Shown here: positions 1 to 8,279 of the stretch, in pieces | Layout of the letters: every line of letters begins with the position of its first letter | How positions within the stretch are numbered: the stretch's first letter is position 1 | NCBI GenBank assembly: GCA_021781415.1 | Contig: JAJXWW010000034.1 | Coordinates: 1-64,000 of the forward strand | Length of the DNA: 64,000 nucleotides | Source of the DNA: Planctomycetota bacterium | Lineage (GTDB): Bacteria > Planctomycetota > Planctomycetia > Gemmatales > Gemmataceae | Reading direction: 5' to 3' | The notes under the pieces: generated by a model | The model's database searches: none | Told to the model about the DNA's origin: nothing | Seen by the model: only the letters and a program-made list of their open reading frames with translations | Made by a program: the position numbers and the translations under genes

Positions 1-1
1 G

Positions 2-199
2 CTGATGCCGCTGGGTCCGTATGCGCAACTCGCCGTCACCGCCGATGGCCATTTTCGCGGCAATGCCCGCGTCGAGCGCGCCATCCGTATGGTGGTGCAG
101 AAGAAGGATGGAACCACCGAGACGCTGCCGCCGCGCGAGTTCGAGCGGAGATACGGCTTCAAAAACGAACCGGACAAGGTGCGGCTGATCGAGAAATAG
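2..199 (+). CDS. C-terminal end of a truncated gene (planctomycete WD40/kinase-tail type)
   Basis: The frame is open from the window edge to a TAG at 197-199, so only the last 65 or so residues are visible. The tail has a GHFRGN motif, then a run about expressing 'VVQKKDGTTETL', then EFERRYGFKN and a charged end. As I recall, planctomycete proteins that end in WD40 or beta-helix regions often close with a similar GHYRG...VVQ...L.P.EF...YGWKND tail. That is family memory, not a search. The ATG at position 5 is internal and should not be taken as the start. The function of the whole protein cannot be judged from this piece. Confidence 0.6.
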   Translation: MMPLGPYAQLAVTADGHFRGNARVERAIRMVVQKKDGTTETLPPREFERRYGFKNEPDKVRLIEK

Positions 200-388
200 G
201 AGATCGGTTGTGGGGATGAGGCCGATCTACGATGCGAGCCGACGAGTGAAATTGTTGCGGAGTAAGAATCTATATTTATCTGTTTAAGGGGGGGTACTTC
301 CGATTTCTTGGTTCGTCTCGTTGTAATCGTTGCCACCACAAGTACAATCAGACTCGGATTGGCAAGCAATCTAACTGAGGGACTCGCC

Positions 389-2032
389 ATGCGTTGCTCC
401 ATGTTCTTCTGGCCTTTGCTCTGCCTGTTCGCCGTTACGCCGGTGCGTGCCGAAACGCCCGACCTTCCCCACTATCTGGTCCAAGTTCAGCCGGTAGGAC
501 GACTGCTGAAGACCGTGAAGGAATTTGCCCGCAAGTATGCGGCCCCGCAACTCGGCGAACAAGCTGGGGAGAAGACCGGTGCGGAGATCGAGGAGCAACT
601 CGTCGCCGTCCTCGGCATGGGATGGCGCGAGGCCATCGATGAGTCCAAACCGATCTTCCTCTATGGCCGGATCGCCGAGGCGGTCGAGAAGAACTCCGTT
701 GTCCTGATGTTGCCGGTGAAGAGCGAGCGCGCGGCCCGCGAACATCTGAAGCACATGAACGCTCGACTCGCAGACAGTGTTAAAGGATGTCAAAAGTGCC
801 TGTTGCCGGGCATGAACCAGCCGATTTATCTCCGCTTTGCCGAAGGCTATCTTTACACCTCGTTTTTGGATGACAAGTCGCTCGCCGAGGACCGTCTGCC
901 CGCTGCCGCTAAGCTGCTCGATCCCAAGGAAAAGGCCGCTGTCGCCTTACGCCTCCATTTCGATCGCGTGCCCAAGGAGGTCAAGGATAAGACGGTGGCC
1001 GCGCTCGATGAAATAGCCAGGAAAGGTTTGCAGAGCGCCGAGGAACTACTGCCCAACGCGGTGAAGTTGGCCGACCATCGCGGATGGAAAGCGGCCGTCC
1101 AGAACGGTAAAGAGTTGGCTTTGCAACTGGATCTCGTCCCAGCAACCGGCGAAGTGAAAGCATTTCTGCAACTGACGCCGCAAGAAGGCTCGGAGTTGGC
1201 GATCCTGCTGGCTGGCCTCGTCCGTGGACCGAGTTTGGGAGCGGCTCTGGTCGGCGGCGAACCTCTGGGCGCGGTTCACGCTCGTCTCTCCCTTTCGGAG
1301 GAGATCGGCGGCTTCTTCCTGACCCAGGGTCGCCAGATTCTGAAAGAGTCGGAAGAAAAGATCGAGGACGAGAAAGTGCGGCAAGCCTTTTCGAGTGTGG
1401 CCAAAGCACTCGAGCCGACGATTAAGGAAGGGGTTCTCGACACCGCTCTCGTACTGCACGGTCCAGGTCCGAAGCAACGCTACGCAGCCGTGCTGGCACT
1501 ACAGCTCAAGGACAGTTTGGCCGTGGAGAAAGCGGGGAAGAAACTGATCGGCTTCTTGCCCGCCAACCATCCGCTCCGGCTTTTGGCCATCGATTCGGAC
1601 ACCGTCGCAGGCATGAAGGTCCATCGTTATCCCTTGGGCGAGATGGTGCCGGAGCCGATTCAAACCCTCTTTGGCAAGACTCCGGCCGCGATCGCCTTTC
1701 GCAAAGACGGTATCGTGGCGGCCTACGGCGAAGACGCTGAGGAGCATTTGGGCCGCGCTCTCGCCGTGGACTTGGCCAAGGCTGCGCCGTTGGCCATCCG
1801 CGCCGACGGCGATGCCAAACGTCTCGCCGACCTCATCGCGCGGGGCGATCCTAAAGCGAGTGCGGCGGAAAGAGAGCGCATCAAGAAATTCGCCGATCTC
1901 TTCGAGGGACGGCTGCGTTTGTTTGAACTGTCGCTGTCCGGTGGTCAAACGCTTCAGATGCGTGCCAGCATTAACCTACTTGTGCTGCCGCGACGCTCCG
2001 CTACTCCCAATGATAATCGAACCAAGAGTTGA
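389..2032 (+). CDS. Secreted hypothetical protein
   Basis: The protein is 547 residues long and I do not recognise a family. The start at 389 is preferred over the upstream in-frame ATG at 308 because it begins a clean signal peptide (MRCSMFF, then a hydrophobic stretch, then VRA before ETPDLP) and follows a weak GAGGGA. The mature part is soluble, rich in Lys, Glu and Ala, with a few Cys around residues 130-136 (GCQKCLL). No membrane anchor is visible after the signal. It stands alone: the next genes are on the opposite strand. It is probably an exported protein typical of planctomycetes, role unknown. Confidence 0.7.
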   Translation: MRCSMFFWPLLCLFAVTPVRAETPDLPHYLVQVQPVGRLLKTVKEFARKYAAPQLGEQAGEKTGAEIEEQLVAVLGMGWREAIDESKPIFLYGRIAEAVEKNSVVLMLPVKSERAAREHLKHMNARLADSVKGCQKCLLPGMNQPIYLRFAEGYLYTSFLDDKSLAEDRLPAAAKLLDPKEKAAVALRLHFDRVPKEVKDKTVAALDEIARKGLQSAEELLPNAVKLADHRGWKAAVQNGKELALQLDLVPATGEVKAFLQLTPQEGSELAILLAGLVRGPSLGAALVGGEPLGAVHARLSLSEEIGGFFLTQGRQILKESEEKIEDEKVRQAFSSVAKALEPTIKEGVLDTALVLHGPGPKQRYAAVLALQLKDSLAVEKAGKKLIGFLPANHPLRLLAIDSDTVAGMKVHRYPLGEMVPEPIQTLFGKTPAAIAFRKDGIVAAYGEDAEEHLGRALAVDLAKAAPLAIRADGDAKRLADLIARGDPKASAAERERIKKFADLFEGRLRLFELSLSGGQTLQMRASINLLVLPRRSATPNDNRTKS

Positions 2033-2091
2033 TTCTCGGCGCGAATCCGCAGCGTAAACGCGGTTCCGTCTGCGCCTCTTATGCAAGCGGC

Positions 2092-2334
2092 TCAGGCGGC
2101 TCCCTTGCGCTCGTTGCGAATCGTGACGATTGGCTCCGGATTGCGCGGAGGCACGGGGAGTTTTTGCTCGGCCAGCATTTCGAGGTGTTCTTGCATCCCC
2201 CATCTTGCTTGGTAAAGGCAATCCTCAACGGAATGACCTACCCCACTAAACCCTTCCAACTCTTCGGAGTAGAAGCCGAAAAAGTCGGGTTCTTGGGTAG
2301 CCTCAATAACCAGCGAATAGGGCAGATCAATCAT
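2092..2334 (-). CDS. hicB: HicB-like antitoxin
   Basis: This 80-residue protein has the compact HicB fold signature: an N-terminal strand (YSLVIEA), then FFGFYSEELEGFSGVGHSVE in place of the usual 'GxxAxxPDLPGCxxxGxTxEEA', then a helix (CLYQARWGMQEHLEML) and a PVPPRNPEP tail. It lacks any C-terminal DNA-binding domain, so autoregulation, if present, would need a partner. Its start overlaps the stop of the upstream hicA-like gene by 4 bp (ATGA), which implies coupled translation. HicB proteins neutralise the HicA mRNA interferase. Order (toxin first) is normal for the family. Confidence 0.8.
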   Translation of the reverse strand: MIDLPYSLVIEATQEPDFFGFYSEELEGFSGVGHSVEDCLYQARWGMQEHLEMLAEQKLPVPPRNPEPIVTIRNERKGAA

Positions 2335-2567
2335 GGCTGCTGTTCCTCCGATGGTGAAGTGTCGGCTGCGGGGCGTCCCGGTCTGCCGATGCCCGCCGCT
2401 TTCAGGATCGCGTGACAGGTGCCGCTTGGGACTTCCTTGGGTCCGTGGTAATCAACCCGAATGAGGTGGGGTGCCCCTGCCTTACCGTAGTAACGGATCG
2501 CCCCCTTCTGCCGCACGATACGGAAGCCGTTACTCTCCAACAAACGAACCAACTCGCTGAACCTCAC
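2331..2567 (-). CDS. hicA: HicA-like mRNA interferase toxin, catalytic His position altered
   Basis: The 78-residue product matches the HicA double-stranded-RNA-binding-like fold: an N-terminal helix (FSELVRLLESNGF), then RQKG, then a beta stretch ending HLIRVDYHGPKEVPSGT, then the helix CHAILKAAGI. In canonical HicA the segment after RQKG is S-H-H or S-H-R, and that His is the catalytic residue. Here the codons read A-I-R-Y-Y (residues 23-27). The rest of the family pattern is intact, so this is either a divergent subfamily or an inactive toxin. It is translationally coupled to the downstream hicB-like gene. Confidence 0.75.
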   Translation of the reverse strand: MRFSELVRLLESNGFRIVRQKGAIRYYGKAGAPHLIRVDYHGPKEVPSGTCHAILKAAGIGRPGRPAADTSPSEEQQP

Positions 2568-2781
2568 CGTCCGCTCCTTGAGTGCATCGCGGGAAGGTGT
2601 CGCATAGTATTCTCTCTAAAATCCTACCGCTGCCAAGAAGTGCGGGCAAGAGCATTGCCCCGACGGCACGCAGTCGGACATTCTCGATTGCAACCGGACT
2701 ACGGACATCGCTCTTGCGTCCCGACCGCATCGGGAGCGCCCTCTTGTACGGACGAGGGAAGCCTGTTAGAAAACACTCTCT

Positions 2782-2853
2782 GGGCCTATAGCTCAACGGC
2801 AGAGCAGGGGACTCATAATCCCTTGGTTGCAGGTTCGAATCCTGCTGGGCCCA
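2782..2853 (+). tRNA. tRNA with CAT anticodon, probably tRNA-Ile2 (lysidine type)
   Basis: A full 72-nt cloverleaf can be drawn. The acceptor stem GGGCCTA pairs with TGGGCCC (one G-T pair). The D stem is GCTC/GAGC, the anticodon stem GGGGA/TCCCT with loop CTCATAA, and the T stem GCAGG/CCTGC with loop TTCGAAT. The anticodon is CAT at 2814-2816. The discriminator is A and CCA is not encoded. The TTGGT variable region and the regular G1-C72 acceptor look more like Ile2, where C34 is modified to lysidine, than like elongator Met, but both share the CAT loop. It is not the initiator, which lies at 25923-25994. Confidence 0.9.
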
Positions 2854-3104
2854 CTGGTATTCTTCGACCCAGGCTATCTAACATTTAGCCCCTCGCCGCC
2901 TTCCTACACAGGTGAGGAGATGTTGCGCACAGGCTCGGAAGACTCGCTGCTCGCCAGAAGCGAGACGTATCCCCTTTCGCTGAAAAAAGTGACAAACTGC
3001 TTGTGTCCCACCTCGTTCGCGCTTAGAATCCCGTCATTCCCATCGCGTTCACGCGATTTCCGAAAGGTCTTACGGTTCGCCAACCAAAGGGAGGGTTCCG
3101 ACCG

Positions 3105-3764
3105 ATGAGCGACACCCAAGGACGTACACCACGCGAAGCCGGTCTATCGCGGCGCGACTTTCTGCGCACAACCGGCGCGGCCGCGGCCGCTACCACCGCT
3201 CTCGCCGAAGCGCCTGCGGCATTCGCCGAAGCGGCTGCCGCAAACCCGAGTGTGAAGGGAATCGGGCCGCAGCCGATCAAACTCACGCTCGATGTCAACG
3301 ATGCCGCACTGACCACCTCCGTCGAGCCGCGGGTCACGCTGCTCGACGCACTCCGCAATTATCTCGATGTCACCGGCTGCAAGCGCGTGTGCGATCGCGG
3401 CACTTGCGGCGCTTGCACCGTGATGGTGGACGGCAAGCCGATTTACTCCTGCACCATGCTCGCCGTCGAGGCCGAGGGCAAGAAGATCAAGACGGCGGAA
3501 AGCCTCATCGACGGCGACAAACTCGATGCCGTTCCCGCCGCTTTCGTCAAGCACGATGCCCAGCAGTGCGGTTTCTGCACGCCGGGTTTCGTCGTGGCGA
3601 TGTATGCCGCCTTTCATGCGAATCCGAAGGCCATCGACAAGAAGCCGCTGACACCCGCTCAGATCGAAGAAGCGCTGTCTGGCAATATCTGTCGCTGTGG
3701 AACCTATCAACAGATGCGCGAAGCCATCGTCGAATTGTGCGACAAACAGAAGAAGGGAGGCTAA
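3105..3764 (+). CDS. paoA: Aldehyde/xanthine oxidoreductase 2Fe-2S subunit with Tat signal
   Basis: The 219-residue protein is the iron-sulfur subunit of a molybdenum hydroxylase. A twin-arginine motif SRRDFL (residues 15-20) precedes an alanine-rich hydrophobic stretch, so it is likely exported folded by Tat. A plant-type [2Fe-2S] ferredoxin domain follows with Cys96, Cys101, Cys104 and Cys116. The helical second [2Fe-2S] domain carries Cys155, Cys158, Cys196 and Cys198 (QCGFC, CRCGT). It sits 3 bp before the molybdenum subunit and 2.2 kb before the FAD subunit, the same three-part set as periplasmic PaoABC/YagTSR, though the order here is FeS, Mo, FAD. The substrate is probably an aldehyde. 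Confidence 0.9.
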   Translation: MSDTQGRTPREAGLSRRDFLRTTGAAAAATTALAEAPAAFAEAAAANPSVKGIGPQPIKLTLDVNDAALTTSVEPRVTLLDALRNYLDVTGCKRVCDRGTCGACTVMVDGKPIYSCTMLAVEAEGKKIKTAESLIDGDKLDAVPAAFVKHDAQQCGFCTPGFVVAMYAAFHANPKAIDKKPLTPAQIEEALSGNICRCGTYQQMREAIVELCDKQKKGG

Positions 3765-3767
3765 GTC

Positions 3768-6002
3768 ATGGCAACCTCTTGGCCGAAGAAAAGACGACTC
3801 ATCGGGTCGAAATTGCAGCGTCTCGACGGGCCGGTCAAAGCGACCGGCAAGGCGAAATACAGCTACGACATCAATCGACCGGGGATGCTCCACGCAGTCT
3901 TATTGCGCTGTCCCCATGCGCATGCCAAGATCAAAAGCCTCGACAGCGGCGAGGCCGAGAAGATGCCCGGCGTCAAGGCGATCCATGCGATAAAAAAGAT
4001 CGGCGACGAGTTGTATTGGGCCGGCGAAGAGATTCTCGGACTCGCCGCCGACACCGAGGAACATGCCCTCGACGCCGTGCGCGCCGTCAAGATCGAGTAC
4101 GACGTTTTGCCTCACATTGTCAAGGAGGAAGATGCGCTGAAGGAAGACGGCAAGACGGTTTCTCCGTTCGGCGGCAAACGCAACAATGTCTTGGCGGCAA
4201 AGGATGCAGCCGACGATGCTTTCGAGAAAGGCAGGACCGACGCCGCCGTCACGGTCGAAGGCAGCTACGGCGTGCCGGTCGTTTGTCATCAGTGTCTCGA
4301 ATCGCACGGACTCGTCGCCGAGTGGGGCGAGGACGGCGGATTGACAGTGTGGGCTTCGACGCAAGCCGTGTGGGGAACCGCCGACGAGTTGGCGCGCGAA
4401 TTCTCCGGCAAGTACAAGATCGATCTGCCGGCAAGCAAAGTAAAGTGCATCACGCACTACATGGGTGGCGGCTTCGGCAGCAAGTTCGGCCCCGACATTC
4501 AAGGAATCGTCGCCGCCGAGCTGGCTCGCGCGGCCAAAGCCCCAGTGAAGCTGATGCTGGATCGCGCCAGTGAGATCGTCGCCGGTGGCAATCGACCGTC
4601 GGCCTACGGCAAGGTGAAGATCGGCGCGACCAAGGACGGCAAACTGACGAGCTACGAGGTCGATTGTTACGGCACGCCCGGCGTGGGCGTCACCGATACC
4701 GTGACCTTCAACGCCTTGCCCTACGTTTATCCGATTCCGTACAAGCGCAAGCACGTTCGTATCCGCACCAATGCCGCGATGCAGCGCGCCATGCGCGCGC
4801 CCAATCATCCGCAGAATTGCACGCTCACCGAGTTTATCCTCGACGATTTGGCCGCCAAGCTCGGAATGGACCCCTTGCAGTTGCGGCTCAAGAATCTACC
4901 CCAAAACAATCCGGAAAAGGTGAAAACCGCGCCGCATTCACTCGATGCGCTCAAGAACACCATCTACCAGCGCGAAATCGAGATCGCCGCAGCTCTGGCA
5001 AAGTGGAAGGAGAAATGGCATCCGCCGGGCAAGACGGACGGCGTCGTCAAGCACGGCATCGGCATGGCCCTGCACACCTGGGGCGGACAGGCCAGCCCGC
5101 AGCGTAACGAATGCACCGTCACCATCCACGCCGACGGCTCGGTCGTCGCCCGCACTTCGACGCAGGATCTCGGCACCGGCCAACGCACCGTGACGGCTCT
5201 GATCACCGCCGAGATTTTGGGCTTGGAGCCGGGGCAAATCACCCTGCAATTCGGCGAAAGTACCTTCGGCGCATCCACGGGTTCCGGCGGCAGTACGACG
5301 ATACCCTCGCAAGCACCGGCCACACTCCGAGCGGCCACGGCGGCGCGCGACGATCTTCTCGCCAAGATCGCGCCGCGTCTCCATTCCGAGCCGAAAGAAT
5401 TGATCGTCGAACGCGGCAAGATTCGCAACACGGCTCAGAATAAAACGTGGGATTGGAAAGCGGCCTGCGCCGAACTCGCAAAACAAGAAGCGACAGGCGC
5501 AGGCTTCTGGACCTACGACGAATCCACTAAGCCCGACAACAAAGACGTATCGAGTTCCGGCGTCGGTGGCGTGCAGATCGCCGAGGTGTTGGTCGATACC
5601 GAAACCGGAGTCGTTCGCTGCACGCGCATCGTGGCCGTGCAGGATTGCGGCATGGTCGTCAATCGTCTGACCTGCGAATCGCAGGTGGCCGGCGGCGTCA
5701 TTATGGGTCTCAATTATGCGCTATTTGAGGAGCGCATCATGGACCGCGCGACCGGCCGCATGGTCAACCCAGACATGGAGTTTTACAAGCTCGGCGGCAT
5801 CGAAGACATGCCGCAGATCGTGGTGCATTTGCACGACATGCCGGAGCGCGGCGTCATCGGCGTCGGCGAACCGCCGGTGATCTCGACCCACGCCGCCATC
5901 GGCAACGCCATCTTCAACGCCATCGGCGCACGGGTGTCGCATACGCCGTTCACGCCGGAGCGCGTCCTCGCCGCTTTGGCCGCCAAAGGAGGTGCAAAAT
6001 GA
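3768..6002 (+). CDS. paoC: Aldehyde/xanthine oxidoreductase molybdenum-binding subunit
   Basis: The 744-residue large subunit binds the molybdenum cofactor and catalyses hydroxylation. Landmarks include the N-terminal 'a/b hammerhead' region (RLDGPVKATGKAKYSYD), the cofactor loop GGGFGSKFG near residue 237, the RAMRAPNHPQ arginine segment near 340, and the C-terminal GVGEPP, whose Glu701 is the expected catalytic base. It has no signal peptide of its own, so export would be by riding with the Tat-tagged small subunit, as in PaoABC. Its ATG follows the small-subunit stop by 3 bp and its end overlaps the FAD-subunit start (ATGA). No PaoD/XdhC-type maturation chaperone is visible nearby. Confidence 0.92.
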   Translation: MATSWPKKRRLIGSKLQRLDGPVKATGKAKYSYDINRPGMLHAVLLRCPHAHAKIKSLDSGEAEKMPGVKAIHAIKKIGDELYWAGEEILGLAADTEEHALDAVRAVKIEYDVLPHIVKEEDALKEDGKTVSPFGGKRNNVLAAKDAADDAFEKGRTDAAVTVEGSYGVPVVCHQCLESHGLVAEWGEDGGLTVWASTQAVWGTADELAREFSGKYKIDLPASKVKCITHYMGGGFGSKFGPDIQGIVAAELARAAKAPVKLMLDRASEIVAGGNRPSAYGKVKIGATKDGKLTSYEVDCYGTPGVGVTDTVTFNALPYVYPIPYKRKHVRIRTNAAMQRAMRAPNHPQNCTLTEFILDDLAAKLGMDPLQLRLKNLPQNNPEKVKTAPHSLDALKNTIYQREIEIAAALAKWKEKWHPPGKTDGVVKHGIGMALHTWGGQASPQRNECTVTIHADGSVVARTSTQDLGTGQRTVTALITAEILGLEPGQITLQFGESTFGASTGSGGSTTIPSQAPATLRAATAARDDLLAKIAPRLHSEPKELIVERGKIRNTAQNKTWDWKAACAELAKQEATGAGFWTYDESTKPDNKDVSSSGVGGVQIAEVLVDTETGVVRCTRIVAVQDCGMVVNRLTCESQVAGGVIMGLNYALFEERIMDRATGRMVNPDMEFYKLGGIEDMPQIVVHLHDMPERGVIGVGEPPVISTHAAIGNAIFNAIGARVSHTPFTPERVLAALAAKGGAK

Positions 6003-7006
6003 AGAATTTTTCGTACTATCGTCCGAAAACCGCCGAGCAGGCCGTGGCCCTGCTCGACGACAAATGGGGCACGACGGAACTGCTGGCCGGAGGAACGGAT
6101 TTACTCGATCTGCAAAAGGAGTATATCGCGCAGCCGGATAAAGTTATCACTCTGCGCGATGTCGGGATCAACCAATTGCGCCTTGATGGCTTGGATAAAA
6201 AACCGGATGATTTTATCCTCGGTGCGGGTATGACCCTGGCTGAGATCGCCGCTCATAGAGGCCTGAAAGATGCCTTCCCGGCCCTGACTACTGCTGCGGG
6301 CGACATCGGCGGCCCGCAGATTCGCAATATGGGAACCCTCGGCGGCAACCTATGCCAACGCAATCGCTGTTGGTATTTCCGCGACGAACACACGCCATGC
6401 TTGCTCAAAGGGGGCGACAAGTGCTTCGCCATCGACGGTGAAAATCGCTATCACGCCATTTTCACGCAGGGGCACAAGTGCGTCATGGTCAACCCCTCGA
6501 CGCTGGCTCCGGTGCTGATTGCCCTGGGAGCAAGCGCCGAAGTCATGGGACCGAAGGGTAAACGCACCGTCAAACTGGCCGACTTCTTCCATGCCCCCAG
6601 TTCGGCGAGCGAACGCGAGCACGTCTTGAAGCCGAACGAGTTGGTGTTGTCGGTTACGATCCCTTATCACCATCTGAAAAACGCCAGCTACGAAGTACGG
6701 CACAAACAGTCCTACGATTGGCCGCTAGTGCAGGCCGCCGTCGCCTTCAAGTACGAGGATAACAAAGCCACGGACGTTCGCATCGTGCTGGGCCACGTCG
6801 CCCCGACACCGCATGTCGCCGAGGCGGCGGCGAAAGCGCTCGAAGGCAAGGAAGTGACCGAGGCGACCGCCAGCGCCGCCGGTGAAGCGGCGGCACAAGG
6901 GGCGATGCCGCTCAGTCAGAACGCCTACAAAGTCAAACTCGTGGCCGTGGCCGTCAAGCGCGCCCTGCTGACGGCGGCGGGACACAAGAAGTATTGGGAG
7001 GTGTAA
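5999..7006 (+). CDS. paoB: Aldehyde oxidoreductase FAD subunit with Cys-rich insertion
   Basis: This 335-residue protein is the FAD-binding subunit of the molybdenum hydroxylase encoded just upstream. The FAD pyrophosphate loop LLAGGTDLLDLQK lies at residues 28-40, and IRNMGTLGGNLCQ at 109-120 is the second FAD-contacting motif. Between about 119 and 161 there are five cysteines (119, 124, 134, 142, 161) in a CQRNRCWYFRD context. In E. coli PaoB the equivalent insertion holds a [4Fe-4S] cluster not found in ordinary xanthine dehydrogenases, so the same is inferred here. The start overlaps the previous stop, giving a tight three-gene operon. Confidence 0.9.
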   Translation: MKNFSYYRPKTAEQAVALLDDKWGTTELLAGGTDLLDLQKEYIAQPDKVITLRDVGINQLRLDGLDKKPDDFILGAGMTLAEIAAHRGLKDAFPALTTAAGDIGGPQIRNMGTLGGNLCQRNRCWYFRDEHTPCLLKGGDKCFAIDGENRYHAIFTQGHKCVMVNPSTLAPVLIALGASAEVMGPKGKRTVKLADFFHAPSSASEREHVLKPNELVLSVTIPYHHLKNASYEVRHKQSYDWPLVQAAVAFKYEDNKATDVRIVLGHVAPTPHVAEAAAKALEGKEVTEATASAAGEAAAQGAMPLSQNAYKVKLVAVAVKRALLTAAGHKKYWEV

Positions 7007-7036
7007 TCCTTTCGTCGTACAGCGCTGCTCTCGAGT

Positions 7037-7071
7037 CCTCCCCTCTCCCCTGAGTACAGGGGAGGGGGCTT
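7037..7071. repeat. Half copy of a CCCCTCTCCC...GAGTACAGGGG palindromic repeat
   Basis: A palindrome of CCCCTCTCCCC, TGAGTAC, AGGGGAGGGGG closes the aldehyde oxidoreductase operon. The same arms and the same TGAGTACAGGGG centre occur twice each at 22076-22195 and 59468-59587. It may also act as a transcription end, but no T-run follows. Confidence 0.7.
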
Positions 7072-7130
7072 CTCGGATCGTTTCCAACCTGCGATGGATT
7101 CTTGGAAGCGTCTTGCAACGGTGACGCGCT

Positions 7131-7940
7131 TCATTCACCCAGAAGGCGTTGCAACGAAGCCAAGCCTAGCTCGGCGACTTGTGCGGGCTTCAGCTGCCAC
7201 AGCGTCGGATTATACAACTCCAACGATACCCAGCCTTCATAGCCGTTCGCCCGCAGCTGCCGAACGATCGGTTCGAGATGAAAATCGCCCTCTCCGGGTA
7301 GGATGCGATCCGCGTCGGATGCCAACTCGCGCGGCACGCCCAAGACATCGGATAGCTGTACGAAGGCGAGATTGTCCGGCGTTATCAAGGCGAGATCGTC
7401 GAACTTGCTCGGTCCCGTGTAGTAATGGAACACATCGAGATTGACGCCGACGTTGGCCTCGCCGCACGAGGCAATCAATGCCAAGGCGGTATCGAGGCTC
7501 GAGCAGAACGCGTTCGAGCCTCGAAACTCCAAAGCCAAGCGGACCCCAAAAGCCGATGCCCACTGCGCGGCTTGGGTTAAGGAAACGACGGCTCGTTGCA
7601 GGTCCGTTGGGGTGACATTCTGCTCGAAATCCGCCGCGATCAGCAGCGTATGGATACCGAACGTCTGGCAGAGATCGAGGCGGCGTTTGAAGTGGTCGTA
7701 ATGGGCTTTGCGTTGTTCTCCCTGCGACAAAAGCAGTCCGCCCTGATAGGCGGCGGCGGCGAGGGTCACGTTCCGATCTTCGAGCAACTTGCGCGTGTCG
7801 GCGACAGAGTGCTTCTCCAAATGGTTTTCCAGCTTCGTCAACCAAACTTCGAGGGCGAAACACCCCCCGTCGGCATAGCCGTTCACATCGTCGGCGAACG
7901 AGGAAGACAGCGTGGTCACTTCGCTGATGCAGAGTTTCAT
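7131..7940 (-). CDS. Sugar phosphate isomerase/epimerase (xylose-isomerase-like TIM barrel)
   Basis: The 269-residue product fits the AP_endonuc_2/xylose-isomerase-like family. It starts MKLCISEVTT at 7940; the open frame extends 42 codons upstream but that part has no protein character. Recognisable barrel strands are GCFALEVWL, ALEFRGSN (metal-binding Glu expected here), VGVNLDVFHYY (Asp and His), FVQLSDVLG, and the closing RILPGEGDF and YEGWVSLELYN, where the final Glu is a usual ligand. Such enzymes interconvert sugars or inositols. It has no signal peptide, unlike the paralogue at 16568-17455, and stands alone, so the substrate is unknown. Confidence 0.8.
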   Translation of the reverse strand: MKLCISEVTTLSSSFADDVNGYADGGCFALEVWLTKLENHLEKHSVADTRKLLEDRNVTLAAAAYQGGLLLSQGEQRKAHYDHFKRRLDLCQTFGIHTLLIAADFEQNVTPTDLQRAVVSLTQAAQWASAFGVRLALEFRGSNAFCSSLDTALALIASCGEANVGVNLDVFHYYTGPSKFDDLALITPDNLAFVQLSDVLGVPRELASDADRILPGEGDFHLEPIVRQLRANGYEGWVSLELYNPTLWQLKPAQVAELGLASLQRLLGE

Positions 7941-8279
7941 ACGATTATGGTAACGAATCGACAGAGAGTGGGAAGCGGAGCGAGCAACCGACGCGGTCTC
8001 GGGCTTCGGGATCGACCTGAAAAAAAATAGCTCCAGCCCCTTGCAAGACGCGGATTCGCCTGTCACACTTTTGACTGAGAGGTTTCATTACCCGGCGGCT
8101 GACGCCGCCGGTTCGCCAAGCCTTGGCGTCTTCGGACGCCGATTGAGGCAGGGAAGGAAAAGTTTCTCTTCTTCCTGTCTCGAACTATAGTTGCTAAGAT
8201 AGGTTTGTGGCCTTTCGGTCATTGCCCGTCTGATATTGTTGCGGCGCAAGGCAGATTCGCGTCAGCAGAAGGGTAGCCG
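7941..8279. other. Intergenic region between divergent genes, with two hairpins
   Basis: This 339-bp gap must hold the promoters of the isomerase (minus) and the kinase (plus). Two hairpins are visible: CCGGCGGC-TGAC-GCCGCCGG at 8092-8111, which is a reverse-oriented member of the GAACCGGC repeat family seen at 12696, 33432 and 38645, and GGCGTC-TTCG-GACGCC at 8125-8140. I could not pick a convincing -35/-10 pair. Confidence 0.5.

Noticed and set aside
3389-4573. Long alternative-frame ORF over the aldehyde oxidoreductase genes
   Set aside because: Arg/Ser-rich translation typical of high-GC shadow frames; the real genes in the other frame have full motif sets.
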